Below are positions 37,567-47,025 of a stretch of DNA of 64,000 nt, piece by piece. The notes under the pieces are model-generated. The model was not told the origin of the DNA. It ran no database searches and worked only from the letters and a program-made list of their open reading frames with translations. Location of the stretch: NCBI GenBank assembly GCA_018666555.1, contig JABIZD010000074.1, positions 34,550-98,549 of the forward strand, given 5' to 3'. The position numbers were made by a program, and so were the translations under genes. The number at the start of each line of letters is the position of its first letter. Within the stretch, counting starts at the first letter, position 1. The DNA comes from Gammaproteobacteria bacterium (lineage in GTDB: Bacteria > Pseudomonadota > Gammaproteobacteria > Pseudomonadales > Azotimanducaceae).

Positions 37567-39074
37567 GCCTTGCTTATTTCCAGTTGAATTTCTGCCAGTC
37601 TCTCTTCCGTTAACGGATAGTTCCATAGTAGCGGCATGGCGACGAACTTAAACATGGCGGGGATCACTGAATACAGGCAAGCCAGCATTAGCAAAGAGTC
37701 TGTCGTATTAGTGGTATTCATAGGGTCAGCCAGAGAGTCAAAGCCAAAGAAAACGGCGGCACCTGTTCCTACGGTAATCCCGATTGCATAAGAGGCTTTT
37801 CTGGTCATGCTCCAGATAGAAAAATAGGCCCCGGCTCTCTGTTCACCCGTGGTAACCGTATCGACATCAATCACATCAGCCGCCATGGCAGCCGGAAGAG
37901 CGGCCAGCGCGCCGATGGCAGAGCCCTTCAAGCACATGATCAGTACAAAAAACAGGAACTTACCTGTATCCATACCGACAAACCTATCTACCACCGCCTG
38001 GTGCTGTTGGTCGGGTAGAAACGCGAGCATTTCAGGTATACCAAACTCCGTAAACCAGGATGCAGGTGCTATCGCCACCAGAGGAATAAAACAGGACCAG
38101 AAGGCATACCAGCCAATGGCGACCATGGTAGCCCTGTGTTTACCGATTCTCCGCGACAAAGCAAACCACAATGGGATCGCAACTATTTGCGATACAAAAT
38201 AAGGTGCCAGGTAAAGCCCATACAAATCACCCGCTAACAGCAGGTGCTTGACGAAGAAAAAGCTCAGGCTGTTAGTCATCGCTGCGCCTACAGTAGAAAA
38301 AACAAATATAATGACCAACATGACATAAGGCTTGTTAGCCATGACTAACTTCAGACTATCCTTTAAAGGTATCTTCTTCTTGGTAATCAGTACTGGGTAC
38401 TCCGGCACGACCATTAGCGCATTCAAAACAACAATGGGCATAACGATGCACATGGCTACAGAAAGAAAATAGACCGCGTCGGTTGGTTTGGTATAACCAG
38501 CAAACAGGATCAGCGCCGGCGTAAAAGCAGAAATCAAAGATCCAGCAACCGCAAAGCCTTCCCGCCAAGATGTCACCAGCGTTCTTTCATTATAATTTCT
38601 TGAAAGTTCAGCTCCCCAGGCAAGATACGGGAGATCTTTAATGGTCGAACCCAGATAGGTAAGCGCGACCATACAAAAGAGATAGGGATATCCTGAATTG
38701 AACTCAAAGCCCATCCAACTGACTTGAGAAAAAGTGATTGGCGGCACAAATAACAACCATATGCCAGCAGCATAGATAGGCGTACCGATCAGAATAAATG
38801 GCTTTCGCCTTCCCCAGGGACTTTTCAGGCGATCCGACAAAAACCCAATGATCGGATCAGTAATAACATCAGTAAATCGAGACAGGGTCAGTATTATCCC
38901 GACCATCCCCAGGGCCAGTCCAAAACCATCTGAATCTGCATAAATAGCTGGAAGATAAACCGCCATGGGTAAACCAACCAAGGCCAAAGGGGTTGCAGGG
39001 GCGGCATAAGATGCCAGCACCAGCTTACTTAATGGTTTAACAGGCGCATCGCCTTGTTTTAATTGCTCAGCCAC
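37521..39074 (-). CDS. MFS transporter, GPH (glycoside-pentoside-hexuronide) type
   Basis: A 517-residue sugar:cation symporter of the GPH/MelB group with twelve predicted membrane spans. Landmarks are DPIIGFLSDRLKSPWGRRKP in the first cytoplasmic loop and the extended central loops. A polar N-terminal tail of about 20 residues and a C-terminal Ser-rich tail (SGSSSSNG) are extra. Likely imports a sugar or other small organic substrate with Na+ or H+. Faces the aldo/keto reductase divergently. Confidence 0.85.
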   Translation of the reverse strand: MAEQLKQGDAPVKPLSKLVLASYAAPATPLALVGLPMAVYLPAIYADSDGFGLALGMVGIILTLSRFTDVITDPIIGFLSDRLKSPWGRRKPFILIGTPIYAAGIWLLFVPPITFSQVSWMGFEFNSGYPYLFCMVALTYLGSTIKDLPYLAWGAELSRNYNERTLVTSWREGFAVAGSLISAFTPALILFAGYTKPTDAVYFLSVAMCIVMPIVVLNALMVVPEYPVLITKKKIPLKDSLKLVMANKPYVMLVIIFVFSTVGAAMTNSLSFFFVKHLLLAGDLYGLYLAPYFVSQIVAIPLWFALSRRIGKHRATMVAIGWYAFWSCFIPLVAIAPASWFTEFGIPEMLAFLPDQQHQAVVDRFVGMDTGKFLFFVLIMCLKGSAIGALAALPAAMAADVIDVDTVTTGEQRAGAYFSIWSMTRKASYAIGITVGTGAAVFFGFDSLADPMNTTNTTDSLLMLACLYSVIPAMFKFVAMPLLWNYPLTEERLAEIQLEISKAQSGSSSSNGAVTES

Positions 39075-39224
39075 CCGACCTCCTTATTGCACTATCTCGC
39101 GCCGACCCGCTTGGCCGCAGCACCAATACAAACACCTTAACACTAGCACATGAGTATGGTCCCTGGGCCATTGATTTAAATACAGGCCGCACCTGCTTTG
39201 TCTGCTCGTCAAGATCAGTCGACC

Positions 39225-39250
39225 CCTGTATGATAAAAAATTTATACAGG
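39225..39250 (+). promoter_or_regulatory. Inverted repeat covering the ribosome site of the aldo/keto reductase gene
   Basis: CCTGTAT (39225-39231) pairs with ATACAGG (39244-39250) across a 12-nt A/T-rich loop. The right arm contains the AGG of the Shine-Dalgarno AGGA (39248-39251) for ATG 39260, so a hairpin in the mRNA would hide it. It could equally be a repressor operator in DNA. Seen by eye; stability not computed. Confidence 0.35.
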
Positions 39251-39259
39251 AATATGCCT

Positions 39260-40288
39260 ATGCAGACGCAGCAACTTGGTTCGGCTTCCGGTCTGGTCGT
39301 TTCTAGACTCTGTTTAGGAACTATGAATTTCGGGATACCCGGTCGAGGCCATCAGGGTGACTGGACGCTTGACGTCGATGCCGCAAGACCTATTTTCCAA
39401 TTAGCGAAAGAGTTAGGTATCAACTATTTTGATTGCGCCAATATTTATGGTGTCGGAGCCTCTGAGGAAGTAGTGGGTCAGTTGCTGCGGGAAACCTTCC
39501 AGCGTGATGAGTATGTGCTGACAACCAAGGTTTCCATGCCAATGGGTAGAGCTGCCAACCAGGGTGGTCTATCCAGAAAACACATTATTGAAAGTGTTAA
39601 TGCCAGCCTTGACAGACTTGGACTGGACTACGTCGACCAACTGATTATTCACAGGCACCCGCATGGTATACCCGGCCAGGTGTCGGTCCCCATAGAGGAG
39701 ACATTGGAAGCGCTAAACGATACTGTCAAAGCGGGTAAAGCATTATACCTTGGGGCATCTTCCATGTTTGCCTGGCAATTTGCCGAGTTGCAACTACTGG
39801 CGCGACACCATGGCTGGACCCAGTTTATATCAATGCAAAATCATTTAAACCTGATATACAGAGAAGAAGAAAGAGAAATGCTGCCTTACTGCAGACAATC
39901 CGGCATTGGCGTAACCCCATGGTCACCCCTGGCTCGTGGTATCCTTACCGGAGCCTATCGTGGCAGTCTGGAATCTGGTTCCACCAACCGCTCAAAAGGT
40001 GCAGATAGGCTTCGTACTGCCAGTTTGTATCGTGGCAAGATGGATTTTGAAATCGCCGACCGATGTGCCGAAGTGGCAGAGCAGCACAGTGTATCCTCCG
40101 CACAGGTTGCTCTGGCATGGTTACTCCACAAACCCGGCGTCGTTGCACCTGTTGTTGGCGTGTCATCAACCAAGCAACTCACGGAACTGGCAGCGGCGGT
40201 TGAACTGAAACTTTCCCAGGCAGACATCGAGTACCTGGAAGAACTCTATCAAAGCGTGGATAACTTGTTGTCTTTAGGAACCTCGTAA
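39260..40288 (+). CDS. Aldo/keto reductase
   Basis: A 342-residue NADPH-dependent aldo/keto reductase. The catalytic tetrad is visible: Asp in YFDCANIYG, Tyr in the same segment, Lys in LTTKVS and His in LIIHRHP. The cofactor-binding end has TPWSPLARGILTG and GVSSTKQL. I choose ATG 39260 (MQTQQLG) because AGGA lies 8 nt before it; the frame is open to 39230. Such enzymes reduce aldehydes or ketones; they are close to the YakC/Tas group. Convergent with the sulfurtransferase gene, 8 nt apart. Confidence 0.9.
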   Translation: MQTQQLGSASGLVVSRLCLGTMNFGIPGRGHQGDWTLDVDAARPIFQLAKELGINYFDCANIYGVGASEEVVGQLLRETFQRDEYVLTTKVSMPMGRAANQGGLSRKHIIESVNASLDRLGLDYVDQLIIHRHPHGIPGQVSVPIEETLEALNDTVKAGKALYLGASSMFAWQFAELQLLARHHGWTQFISMQNHLNLIYREEEREMLPYCRQSGIGVTPWSPLARGILTGAYRGSLESGSTNRSKGADRLRTASLYRGKMDFEIADRCAEVAEQHSVSSAQVALAWLLHKPGVVAPVVGVSSTKQLTELAAAVELKLSQADIEYLEELYQSVDNLLSLGTS

Positions 40289-40296
40289 AAGCGCAC

Positions 40297-41172
40297 TCAA
40301 GCATCGCTGGTCATTGGCAGGTCAACATTATTCGCCCATTCTGAAAGGCTATTATCATAGAGGCTGACTTGATCTTCTCTGCCTAGCAGGGCCATGGCCA
40401 ATATCGGTACAGAAGCTGCTATGCCGCCACCACAATAGGTAATGACTTGCTCTGCCTGGACCGCGCCCACCTCGGTTAGCACCTGATTGAGTTCAGCATT
40501 AGCTAAAAAACATTGATCCTTATCAAGAAACCGGTTCCAGGAAGCACTCACACTACCAGTAATCCTGCCTGGCCTACCATAATGGGGCCTTTCTCCGCGA
40601 TGCTGTTTTTCACTCAAGGCATTTATCACACAAACATTTCCCTGATCAAGCCCGCCCAGGATATCTGCAACCTGAGCAACCTTACTCTCATCCAGAAGCG
40701 CCTGAAAACTTCCCGGGGCTACAGCACTAATCCCTGAACTAAGCTCATAACCCTTTTTTTGCCAGGCAGCTAGACCACCATCAAGCACCTTCACCTGTTG
40801 ATGACCAAAGGCCCGAAACATCCACCAGAGCCTGCAGGCCCACATAGGGTGATTACTGGCATAAATCACCACAGCATCAGAATTGGAAAGCCCCTTCGCT
40901 GCAACCCGTTGTGAAAATTTTTCTGCCGATGGCATGGTGAACCGGTAATTGGAATCAGCGTCAGATAATTCGCCCTGCAAATCTATGAATTGAGCGCCTG
41001 GAATATGCGTTTCCTCAAAGTCTGACCGACCCGGTCGAACACTATAGCCTGTCTCTGGGTCCGGCACTAAATGAGTAGCACAATCGAACACCTTGACTTC
41101 CCCCAGCATCAGCATGTCTTTAAGTTGCTCTGCCGAAACTAAATAATCCGATCTTTTATCTGAACCTAGCAT
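40297..41172 (-). CDS. Thiosulfate/3-mercaptopyruvate sulfurtransferase
   Basis: A 291-residue tandem-rhodanese protein. The N-terminal domain is inactive (PMWACRLWWMFRAFGH and VLDGGLAAWQKKG landmarks), and the C-terminal one carries the catalytic cysteine in ITYCGGGIAAS. In mercaptopyruvate enzymes the loop is CGSGVTA, in thiosulfate ones CRxGxxR, so this is closer to the first. It moves a sulfane sulfur to thiols or cyanide in the cytoplasm. It is 56 nt behind the VOC gene on the same strand. Confidence 0.88.
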   Translation of the reverse strand: MLGSDKRSDYLVSAEQLKDMLMLGEVKVFDCATHLVPDPETGYSVRPGRSDFEETHIPGAQFIDLQGELSDADSNYRFTMPSAEKFSQRVAAKGLSNSDAVVIYASNHPMWACRLWWMFRAFGHQQVKVLDGGLAAWQKKGYELSSGISAVAPGSFQALLDESKVAQVADILGGLDQGNVCVINALSEKQHRGERPHYGRPGRITGSVSASWNRFLDKDQCFLANAELNQVLTEVGAVQAEQVITYCGGGIAASVPILAMALLGREDQVSLYDNSLSEWANNVDLPMTSDA

Positions 41173-41228
41173 TTATTTTTCCTCTTCCGGTGATCGCGCC
41201 AGTTCTAATGCGCCACGCTGACTACTTT

Positions 41229-41750
41229 TCAGGTACGTATGGGTTCCTCACCATCCCAGTTTACGGCGGCGCCTGCTATTTCCGCAAACCGGGCTTCAAT
41301 CGCCGCATTCTGGGTAACCACTTCCAGCATGCAACCCAATAGCTCCCTGGTATCAAAATAGGCGAACTGGGTCTTACCTGATCTCCCGCTATTGGCGGTA
41401 ACATAGCCAAGTTGCTCAAAGTACGCCTTGTCAGCCTCGACATCTTCGCTCCAGACACACATGTGATGAAAACCAGATTGACCCGGCGCAATGACATCTC
41501 GATAGGCGCACTGCTCAGTTAAAGGTTCAATCAATTCAATTTGGACAGGCCCGGCCTGAGCCAGCGCAACTCGCATGGACAATTCACTGGGCTGATTCCG
41601 ATAAGTTACCTCAGTGAAGGCATTTTCATAGTGGCTTAGGTAAAAAGGTCCTATGCCCAGCTTATTGACCCATTTCATACAAGCTTCCTCAAGATCACTG
41701 ACCACCCACGCATTCTGGAAAATCGCTCTAGTTGTTGGACCCAATTGCAT
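41229..41750 (-). CDS. VOC family protein (glyoxalase-like)
   Basis: A 173-residue vicinal-oxygen-chelate protein with two beta-alpha-beta-beta-beta modules: AWVVSDLEEACMKWVNKLGI in the first and FHHMCVWSEDVEADKAYFEQ in the second. A conserved His in FHHMC and a Glu near the end (LEVV) may bind a metal. ATG 41750 (MQLGPT) is chosen since AAGGAGG lies 8 nt before it. Family members include lyases, epimerases and dioxygenases; no assignment. Confidence 0.83.
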   Translation of the reverse strand: MQLGPTTRAIFQNAWVVSDLEEACMKWVNKLGIGPFYLSHYENAFTEVTYRNQPSELSMRVALAQAGPVQIELIEPLTEQCAYRDVIAPGQSGFHHMCVWSEDVEADKAYFEQLGYVTANSGRSGKTQFAYFDTRELLGCMLEVVTQNAAIEARFAEIAGAAVNWDGEEPIRT

Positions 41751-41951
41751 AAAATATCCCTCCTTATTATTCAAACCAAGATAACCAGGTTAACGCTCGG
41801 TCAAATCCACAGTCGACCAAGCGACTGAATTTAGGCAGACAAATGAAAAACTGATAGTGAATTTGTTCTTCATCATGATAATCTCTGCTAGGAATTTAGG
41901 CCACAGATAACGCCTTACGAGTCATCCACGAGAAGAGTGCAGCCCCCAACC

Positions 41952-43223
41952 ATGAAAGATGAGATCACTAACAAACAACGCAATTACACGCTTTTTGTTC
42001 TGGTTCTGGTGTTTACTTCCAGCCATGTTGATCGCCAGATTATGGGAATCCTGGGCCAACCCATTAAAGAATCGCTGTTAATCTCTGACACCCAGCTTGG
42101 CCTGCTGACAGGCATCATGTTCGCCGTATTTTACGCGACCTTGGGGATGCCCATGGCAATGTGGGCGGATAGGCACAACAGAAGAAACCTTATTTCTTTT
42201 TCTGTATTCCTCTGGAGTCTGATGACGGCTCTATGTGGTGCCGCCAGCAACTTCATGCAATTGTTATTGATGCGCATTGGCGTCGGTGTTGGTGAAGCAG
42301 GCTCAAATCCGCCCTCTCATTCAATTATTGCTGACCTGTATCCACCAGAAAAACGTGCCACCGCGATGGCCATCTTTGGCACAGGAATCAACTGGGGTAT
42401 CCTGATTGGGTTCCTGGTTGGCGGCTGGATCAACGAGTGGTACGGTTGGCGCACGGCTTTTGTAGTCGTTGGACTGCCCGGGATCTTACTGGCAATTCTG
42501 GTTAGGTTTACGGTTACAGAACCGCCCAGAGGCTATTCAGAAGCCTTGACCAAAGTAACCAAAGCACCTGCGTTCTGGGATGTGGCGAGGTTCTTATTCA
42601 GGCATGCAGCCTTACGAAATATCATTATCGCCAGCGCGCTGATTTCCTTTACCGGTTATGCCTCGGTTATCTGGATACCCATTTATCTAGTTCGTATACA
42701 CGATCTTGGGACAGGAGAAACAGGTTCCTACCTTGCCTTGATCATTGGTGTGGGTGGGGCCATTGGCATTTACCTGGGTGGACGGGCTGCCGATTATCTA
42801 TCCAGTAGACTCGGCCAGCAGTGGCTACCCTGGTTGGTTGGCATAGTCAGCCTGGCTGGACTGCCGTTTCTCTATTTAGCATTCACGGCAACCTCAGCCA
42901 GTAGTGCCCTGTGGGCTTATGCGCTACCCGCAGCAATGGGCACTATCTACGTAGCACCTGCTTTCGCCTTGATTCAAAACCTGACCCCCATCGAAATGCG
43001 TTCCGTCGCTGCAGCCATCAATCTCTTTATAACGAACATTATTGGTCTGGGTATCGGACCGTTTTCAGTCGGTTTCTTCAGCGACTTGTTCGAACCCAGA
43101 TTTGGCCCGGATAGTCTCCGATACGCGCTCATGACCACCCTGGTAGTGATCCTCTGGGCCTGCTGGCATTATTATCGGACAGGCGCATTGCTTGCAGCAC
43201 AACACCGACAACCCACCCATTGA
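41952..43223 (+). CDS. MFS transporter, spinster-like
   Basis: A 423-residue, twelve-helix major facilitator. The first half has the A-like motif GMPMAMWADRHNRRN between helices 2 and 3 and the VGEAGSNPPSHSIIADLYP stretch, typical of the spinster/lipid-like subfamily in Proteobacteria. The start may be ATG 41952 or GTG 41937 upstream; neither has a clear ribosome site. Upstream of GST and FAD monooxygenase genes in the same direction (27- and 31-nt gaps), so it may import an aromatic or lipid-like substrate for them. Confidence 0.86.
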   Translation: MKDEITNKQRNYTLFVLVLVFTSSHVDRQIMGILGQPIKESLLISDTQLGLLTGIMFAVFYATLGMPMAMWADRHNRRNLISFSVFLWSLMTALCGAASNFMQLLLMRIGVGVGEAGSNPPSHSIIADLYPPEKRATAMAIFGTGINWGILIGFLVGGWINEWYGWRTAFVVVGLPGILLAILVRFTVTEPPRGYSEALTKVTKAPAFWDVARFLFRHAALRNIIIASALISFTGYASVIWIPIYLVRIHDLGTGETGSYLALIIGVGGAIGIYLGGRAADYLSSRLGQQWLPWLVGIVSLAGLPFLYLAFTATSASSALWAYALPAAMGTIYVAPAFALIQNLTPIEMRSVAAAINLFITNIIGLGIGPFSVGFFSDLFEPRFGPDSLRYALMTTLVVILWACWHYYRTGALLAAQHRQPTH

Positions 43224-43250
43224 GCTGACTCCCGTATTGAGGCAACAGGT

Positions 43251-43889
43251 ATGTCTGGACAACAACAGGAACTAGTAGTCTGGGGTGCTGGCACCAGTCG
43301 AACCTTCAGGGTTCACTGGATGCTGGCTGAACTTGGCGTGATTTATACCACTAAAGCCATTGGCCCTAGAACAGGTGAAACGCAAACAGCTGAGTTTACC
43401 GCGCTTAATCCGAAACAGAAGATTCCGGTAATAGTTCATAATGACCTTATTCTCAGTGAAAGTTTTGCCATCATGAAACACCTGAGACGGTCGTTTCTGA
43501 GCCTTGAATATGATCCGTATCAGCAAACTGAAAAAGGCTTATGCGAATATGATGAGATTGCTACCTTCTGCCTGATGGAACTGGATGCAACCAGTCTTTA
43601 CGTCATTCGCCGCCATGAGGGACTTGCCGAGATCTACGGTGCATCGGATACCGCGGTTAAAGCCGCTAGAGACTATTTCCTCCGCATGATTAACTCCTTG
43701 CCAATACCCTCCTCACCCAAGCAGTTTATCTGGGGCAGCACCTTCTCCGAGCTCGACATACTGCTTACTATCAACCTTGATTGGGCCAAGGCTGTAGGCA
43801 TAGACTTACCCAATCATCTGGCACAATACCGTCACTGGATTCAGCAGCGACCTGGATACAAAGACGGTACTAGTAGAAACGCTGCCTAG
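43251..43889 (+). CDS. Glutathione S-transferase family protein
   Basis: A 212-residue GST: N-terminal thioredoxin-like fold with SRTFRVHWMLAELGV, the cis-proline loop KIPVIV and the glutathione-binding LSESFAIMKHL, followed by the helical C-terminal domain (about 88-205). It probably conjugates or isomerises an electrophilic compound. Position between an MFS carrier and an FAD monooxygenase suggests a role in aromatic or xenobiotic breakdown. Confidence 0.88.
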   Translation: MSGQQQELVVWGAGTSRTFRVHWMLAELGVIYTTKAIGPRTGETQTAEFTALNPKQKIPVIVHNDLILSESFAIMKHLRRSFLSLEYDPYQQTEKGLCEYDEIATFCLMELDATSLYVIRRHEGLAEIYGASDTAVKAARDYFLRMINSLPIPSSPKQFIWGSTFSELDILLTINLDWAKAVGIDLPNHLAQYRHWIQQRPGYKDGTSRNAA

Positions 43890-43920
43890 ACAACCACGAT
43901 TCGGACAGGCCTGCGCATAA

Positions 43921-45132
43921 ATGAAACCTTTAAGTATCAGTATTATCGGAGCAGGTATAGGGGGACTGACCGCGGCACTGCTACTAGCCAAGGCAGGTCA
44001 TCATATTCACCTGCTTGAGCAATCCAGCCAGATTAGCCCGGTCGGGGCCGGTATCCAACTGAGTCCAAACTGCAATCGAGTCTTGTATCAACTAGGACTG
44101 GGCCAGCTGTTGGAAGCAAAATCATTCCTTCCAGAGAGCATTGAAACTCGTCACTGGAAAGGAGGCCAGACCATCAATGAAATTCCCCTGGGCCATACCT
44201 GCAAGCAAAAATATGGTTTCCCGTACTTAAATATCCATCGCGCGGATTTAATCACTATTCTCGCCGAGGCAGTCGACCAGCAGGATAATGTAGAACTGCA
44301 TCTGTCGTCGCGAGTCGATTCCATTAGCTCGACGGCTGACTCAGCCAGTCTCCATATTGCAGACCCACCGGGTCCGCAACAGCATTTTAGTTCAGATCTG
44401 CTGATTGGTGCCGATGGCATCCACTCCATCGTTCGAGAATATCTACATGGCCAAGCAGAACCGAGGTTTACAGGCAATATTGCCTGGCGAATGCTGGTTC
44501 CCTCAGAGCGTATTGACGCCGGCCTGATAAAACCTAAAGCAACTGCCTGGTGGGGCCCAGGAGCACATTTTGTTCACTATTACGTCCGTTCCGGGACCCT
44601 GCTTAACTGCGTCTGTGTGGTCGAAACGCCCAGCTGGGAAATAGAATCCTGGACCGAACCGGGTAACCCTGCTGAGCTCAAGGCCAGCTTTAGCCATTGG
44701 CACTCGGATATTCAAACCTTAGTTGACCTGGCCCGCCCGGACACTTTATTCAAGTGGGGCCTGTTCGACCGAGCGCCTCTGCCATCCTGGGGTACAGCTA
44801 ACATCACCTTACTCGGAGACGCCTGCCACCCAACCCTGCCCTTTATGGCGCAGGGCGCTGCCATGGCGATCGAGGACGCCGCTGTACTGGCAATGGTTCT
44901 GAGCCAGGACAAAGGCCTACCGAAAAAACTCGAAGACTATTACCGGCTGAGAAAATCTCGAACCACAGCCATCCAACGGGGGTCGCAAGCCAACGCCAGG
45001 ATATTCCACCTAAGCGGCCCAACTGCCTGGATCAGAGACCAGGTAGCGCAGCGAACTGCCGGGAAAAACCCGCTCCACTGGGTTTTCAACCACGATGTCT
45101 ACCAAAGCACTGCCTCTACCATAAAAAACTGA
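43921..45132 (+). CDS. FAD-dependent monooxygenase (salicylate hydroxylase-like)
   Basis: A 403-residue group A flavoprotein hydroxylase. FAD/NAD motifs are GAGIGGLTAALLLAKAG at the start, the DG motif LLIGADGIHSIVRE in the middle and GDACHPTLPFMAQGAAMAIE at the end, with the GAGIQLSPNC stretch of the salicylate/6-hydroxynicotinate hydroxylase group. It should add a hydroxyl to an aromatic ring using NAD(P)H and oxygen. Follows the GST gene by 31 nt, in the same operon. Confidence 0.9.
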   Translation: MKPLSISIIGAGIGGLTAALLLAKAGHHIHLLEQSSQISPVGAGIQLSPNCNRVLYQLGLGQLLEAKSFLPESIETRHWKGGQTINEIPLGHTCKQKYGFPYLNIHRADLITILAEAVDQQDNVELHLSSRVDSISSTADSASLHIADPPGPQQHFSSDLLIGADGIHSIVREYLHGQAEPRFTGNIAWRMLVPSERIDAGLIKPKATAWWGPGAHFVHYYVRSGTLLNCVCVVETPSWEIESWTEPGNPAELKASFSHWHSDIQTLVDLARPDTLFKWGLFDRAPLPSWGTANITLLGDACHPTLPFMAQGAAMAIEDAAVLAMVLSQDKGLPKKLEDYYRLRKSRTTAIQRGSQANARIFHLSGPTAWIRDQVAQRTAGKNPLHWVFNHDVYQSTASTIKN

Positions 45133-45201
45133 TGGGGCCCATTACCGACTGCAGTCGGTTTCAGGTCTAGGCGGCGAGCACCTCTGCCGCTGGTCAGTCA
45201 C

Positions 45202-47025
45202 TCAGACACCCTCAGCAGGCTGAACTCGCCGGCTCTGATACAGCAGCATGCCAACTACTAAGCAGAGCACAATCCCAAGGCCGCAAACCAGAAGAAAATT
45301 CCGGTTGCGCTTTAATATGACCTGCAGCGTATTGCTCCTTAATTGACTCCGTTGGGAAAAGCCTGCCGGCATGGGTCGAACACCGTTGCGCAGAACATAT
45401 TCCTGATAAGCATTAAGAAGTTGGTCAAATAACTCGGGCTGGCGGCGTTTCAGGTCATTTGTTTCTCCGGGGTCCAGGTAAATATTAAATAACTGCCAGG
45501 CGCCGTCGCCATACGGCCCATAGTTACGAGCAATTTTATAGTCTCCCTGATAGAGAGCACTATTACCGGCCGCTTCAAGACCAACAGGCTCATATTTACC
45601 GTAGCGCTCCTGAAGAACCCCACTCAAAACCGGGGCAAGGCTACGCCCAGTGACTAAATGCTGCTCGGATAGATCTAACACTCCACCTGCCAATTCGAAT
45701 ATAGTCGGGGCTATATCAGTAACCAGGCTAAACGTATCCACGTTCTGATCTCTGGGGATACCTGGCCCTGAAAATATAAGTGGTGCCCGCACACCGCCCT
45801 CTGAACTATAAAACTTAAACAGGGCGCTCGGTGAGGCAGCCGCGCTTGCCCATTCCGGACCGATAAAACCAAAACTACCCTTGCCACCCATACCCTCGAG
45901 ATCAGTATGATAGCCAGATGTTTGCAGCACCCAATCATTAACAAAACCCGGCGTCAAACTGGAAGGTTCCGGCCCATTATCTGATGTGATTATAAACAGC
46001 GTATTGGCAAATGCTTCGGTTTGCTGCAGGTGGGCGATCAATCGTCCTAAATGAAAATCCATGGCATCCAGCATTCCTGCATTGACTTCCATACGGGTTG
46101 CTTCGTGCCTCTGCTGAGCTTCTGTCAGACTGTCCCAGGACCTAAGACCAGAAGGCATTGGAGCCAGTGCGGCATCCTCATGGATCAGCCCACGTAGTTT
46201 GGCTTCACGCCAGCGAGATTGCCGTAGCACATCCCAGCCATCGTCAAACACCTTATGATATTTTCGGATAAATTCAGCGGGAGCCTGGACCGGAAGGTGG
46301 ATTGCTTGAAAGGCCAGATAAGCAAAAAAGGGCGCTTCTTCATGTTGCTCGTCACCAAGATAAGACAACATCTGGTCAACTATGAATTTCGATGAATAAA
46401 AATCCTCAGGCAGGCTTGCTGCAACGCCATCTTCAAACCACGGAGCTGTCTCATAGTAAGGCATATAGGACTTCTGCTCCCAGTTGTCCGCTCCCGATGC
46501 ATCGAGTACGAAGGAGCGATCAAAGCCGTGCGAATCAGGAAGATCTTCTGCACCACTACCCAGGTGCCACTTGCCGGTCATATAAGTTTTGTAGCCAAGG
46601 GCTTTCAAGCGACTGGCTATCGTGATCACTCGTGGTTCAAGATGCATGGAATAGCCGGATTTACCGATCTGTTCTTCGGGAAGCATTTCTGGGATGGTCG
46701 CCATCCCAGTTAAATGGCTGTCTGCACCAGTTAACAGCATGGCTCGACTCGGCGCACACATCGGCGAGGTACGGTATTGGGTAAACAGCGTCCCGGTTGA
46801 GGCCAACTGGTCTATTGTTGCTGTTTCGGCTCTGCCGCCATAGGCACCGAGATCCATCAGGGCTGCATCATCGATCAGGACCAATACTATATTAGGTGCA
46901 ACAGGCGCGGTCTGCGTGGCCGCAGCACAAGCACCGCAGAGCAACATCAGGACAATTGAGATAAGCACGTTTATACGAACAGGAAGGAAGCTAACATTCT
47001 CTCTGGCTAGTGTCGCTTTCATCAT
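45202..47025 (-). CDS. Arylsulfatase-type sulfatase, membrane anchored
   Basis: A 607-residue sulfatase. The formylglycine motif C-A-P-S-R lies in SPMCAPSRAMLLTG, with PNIVLVLIDD metal ligands before it and GKWHLG after it. An N-terminal hydrophobic segment (about 20-36) directs export; a C-terminal helix (about 578-597, LLVCGLGIVLCLVVGMLLY) followed by RR should hold the enzyme in the inner membrane. Activity would need a formylglycine-generating or anaerobic maturase, not seen here. Cleaves sulfate esters, likely from algal or other marine compounds; the exact substrate is unknown. Confidence 0.9.
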   Translation of the reverse strand: MMKATLARENVSFLPVRINVLISIVLMLLCGACAAATQTAPVAPNIVLVLIDDAALMDLGAYGGRAETATIDQLASTGTLFTQYRTSPMCAPSRAMLLTGADSHLTGMATIPEMLPEEQIGKSGYSMHLEPRVITIASRLKALGYKTYMTGKWHLGSGAEDLPDSHGFDRSFVLDASGADNWEQKSYMPYYETAPWFEDGVAASLPEDFYSSKFIVDQMLSYLGDEQHEEAPFFAYLAFQAIHLPVQAPAEFIRKYHKVFDDGWDVLRQSRWREAKLRGLIHEDAALAPMPSGLRSWDSLTEAQQRHEATRMEVNAGMLDAMDFHLGRLIAHLQQTEAFANTLFIITSDNGPEPSSLTPGFVNDWVLQTSGYHTDLEGMGGKGSFGFIGPEWASAAASPSALFKFYSSEGGVRAPLIFSGPGIPRDQNVDTFSLVTDIAPTIFELAGGVLDLSEQHLVTGRSLAPVLSGVLQERYGKYEPVGLEAAGNSALYQGDYKIARNYGPYGDGAWQLFNIYLDPGETNDLKRRQPELFDQLLNAYQEYVLRNGVRPMPAGFSQRSQLRSNTLQVILKRNRNFLLVCGLGIVLCLVVGMLLYQSRRVQPAEGV

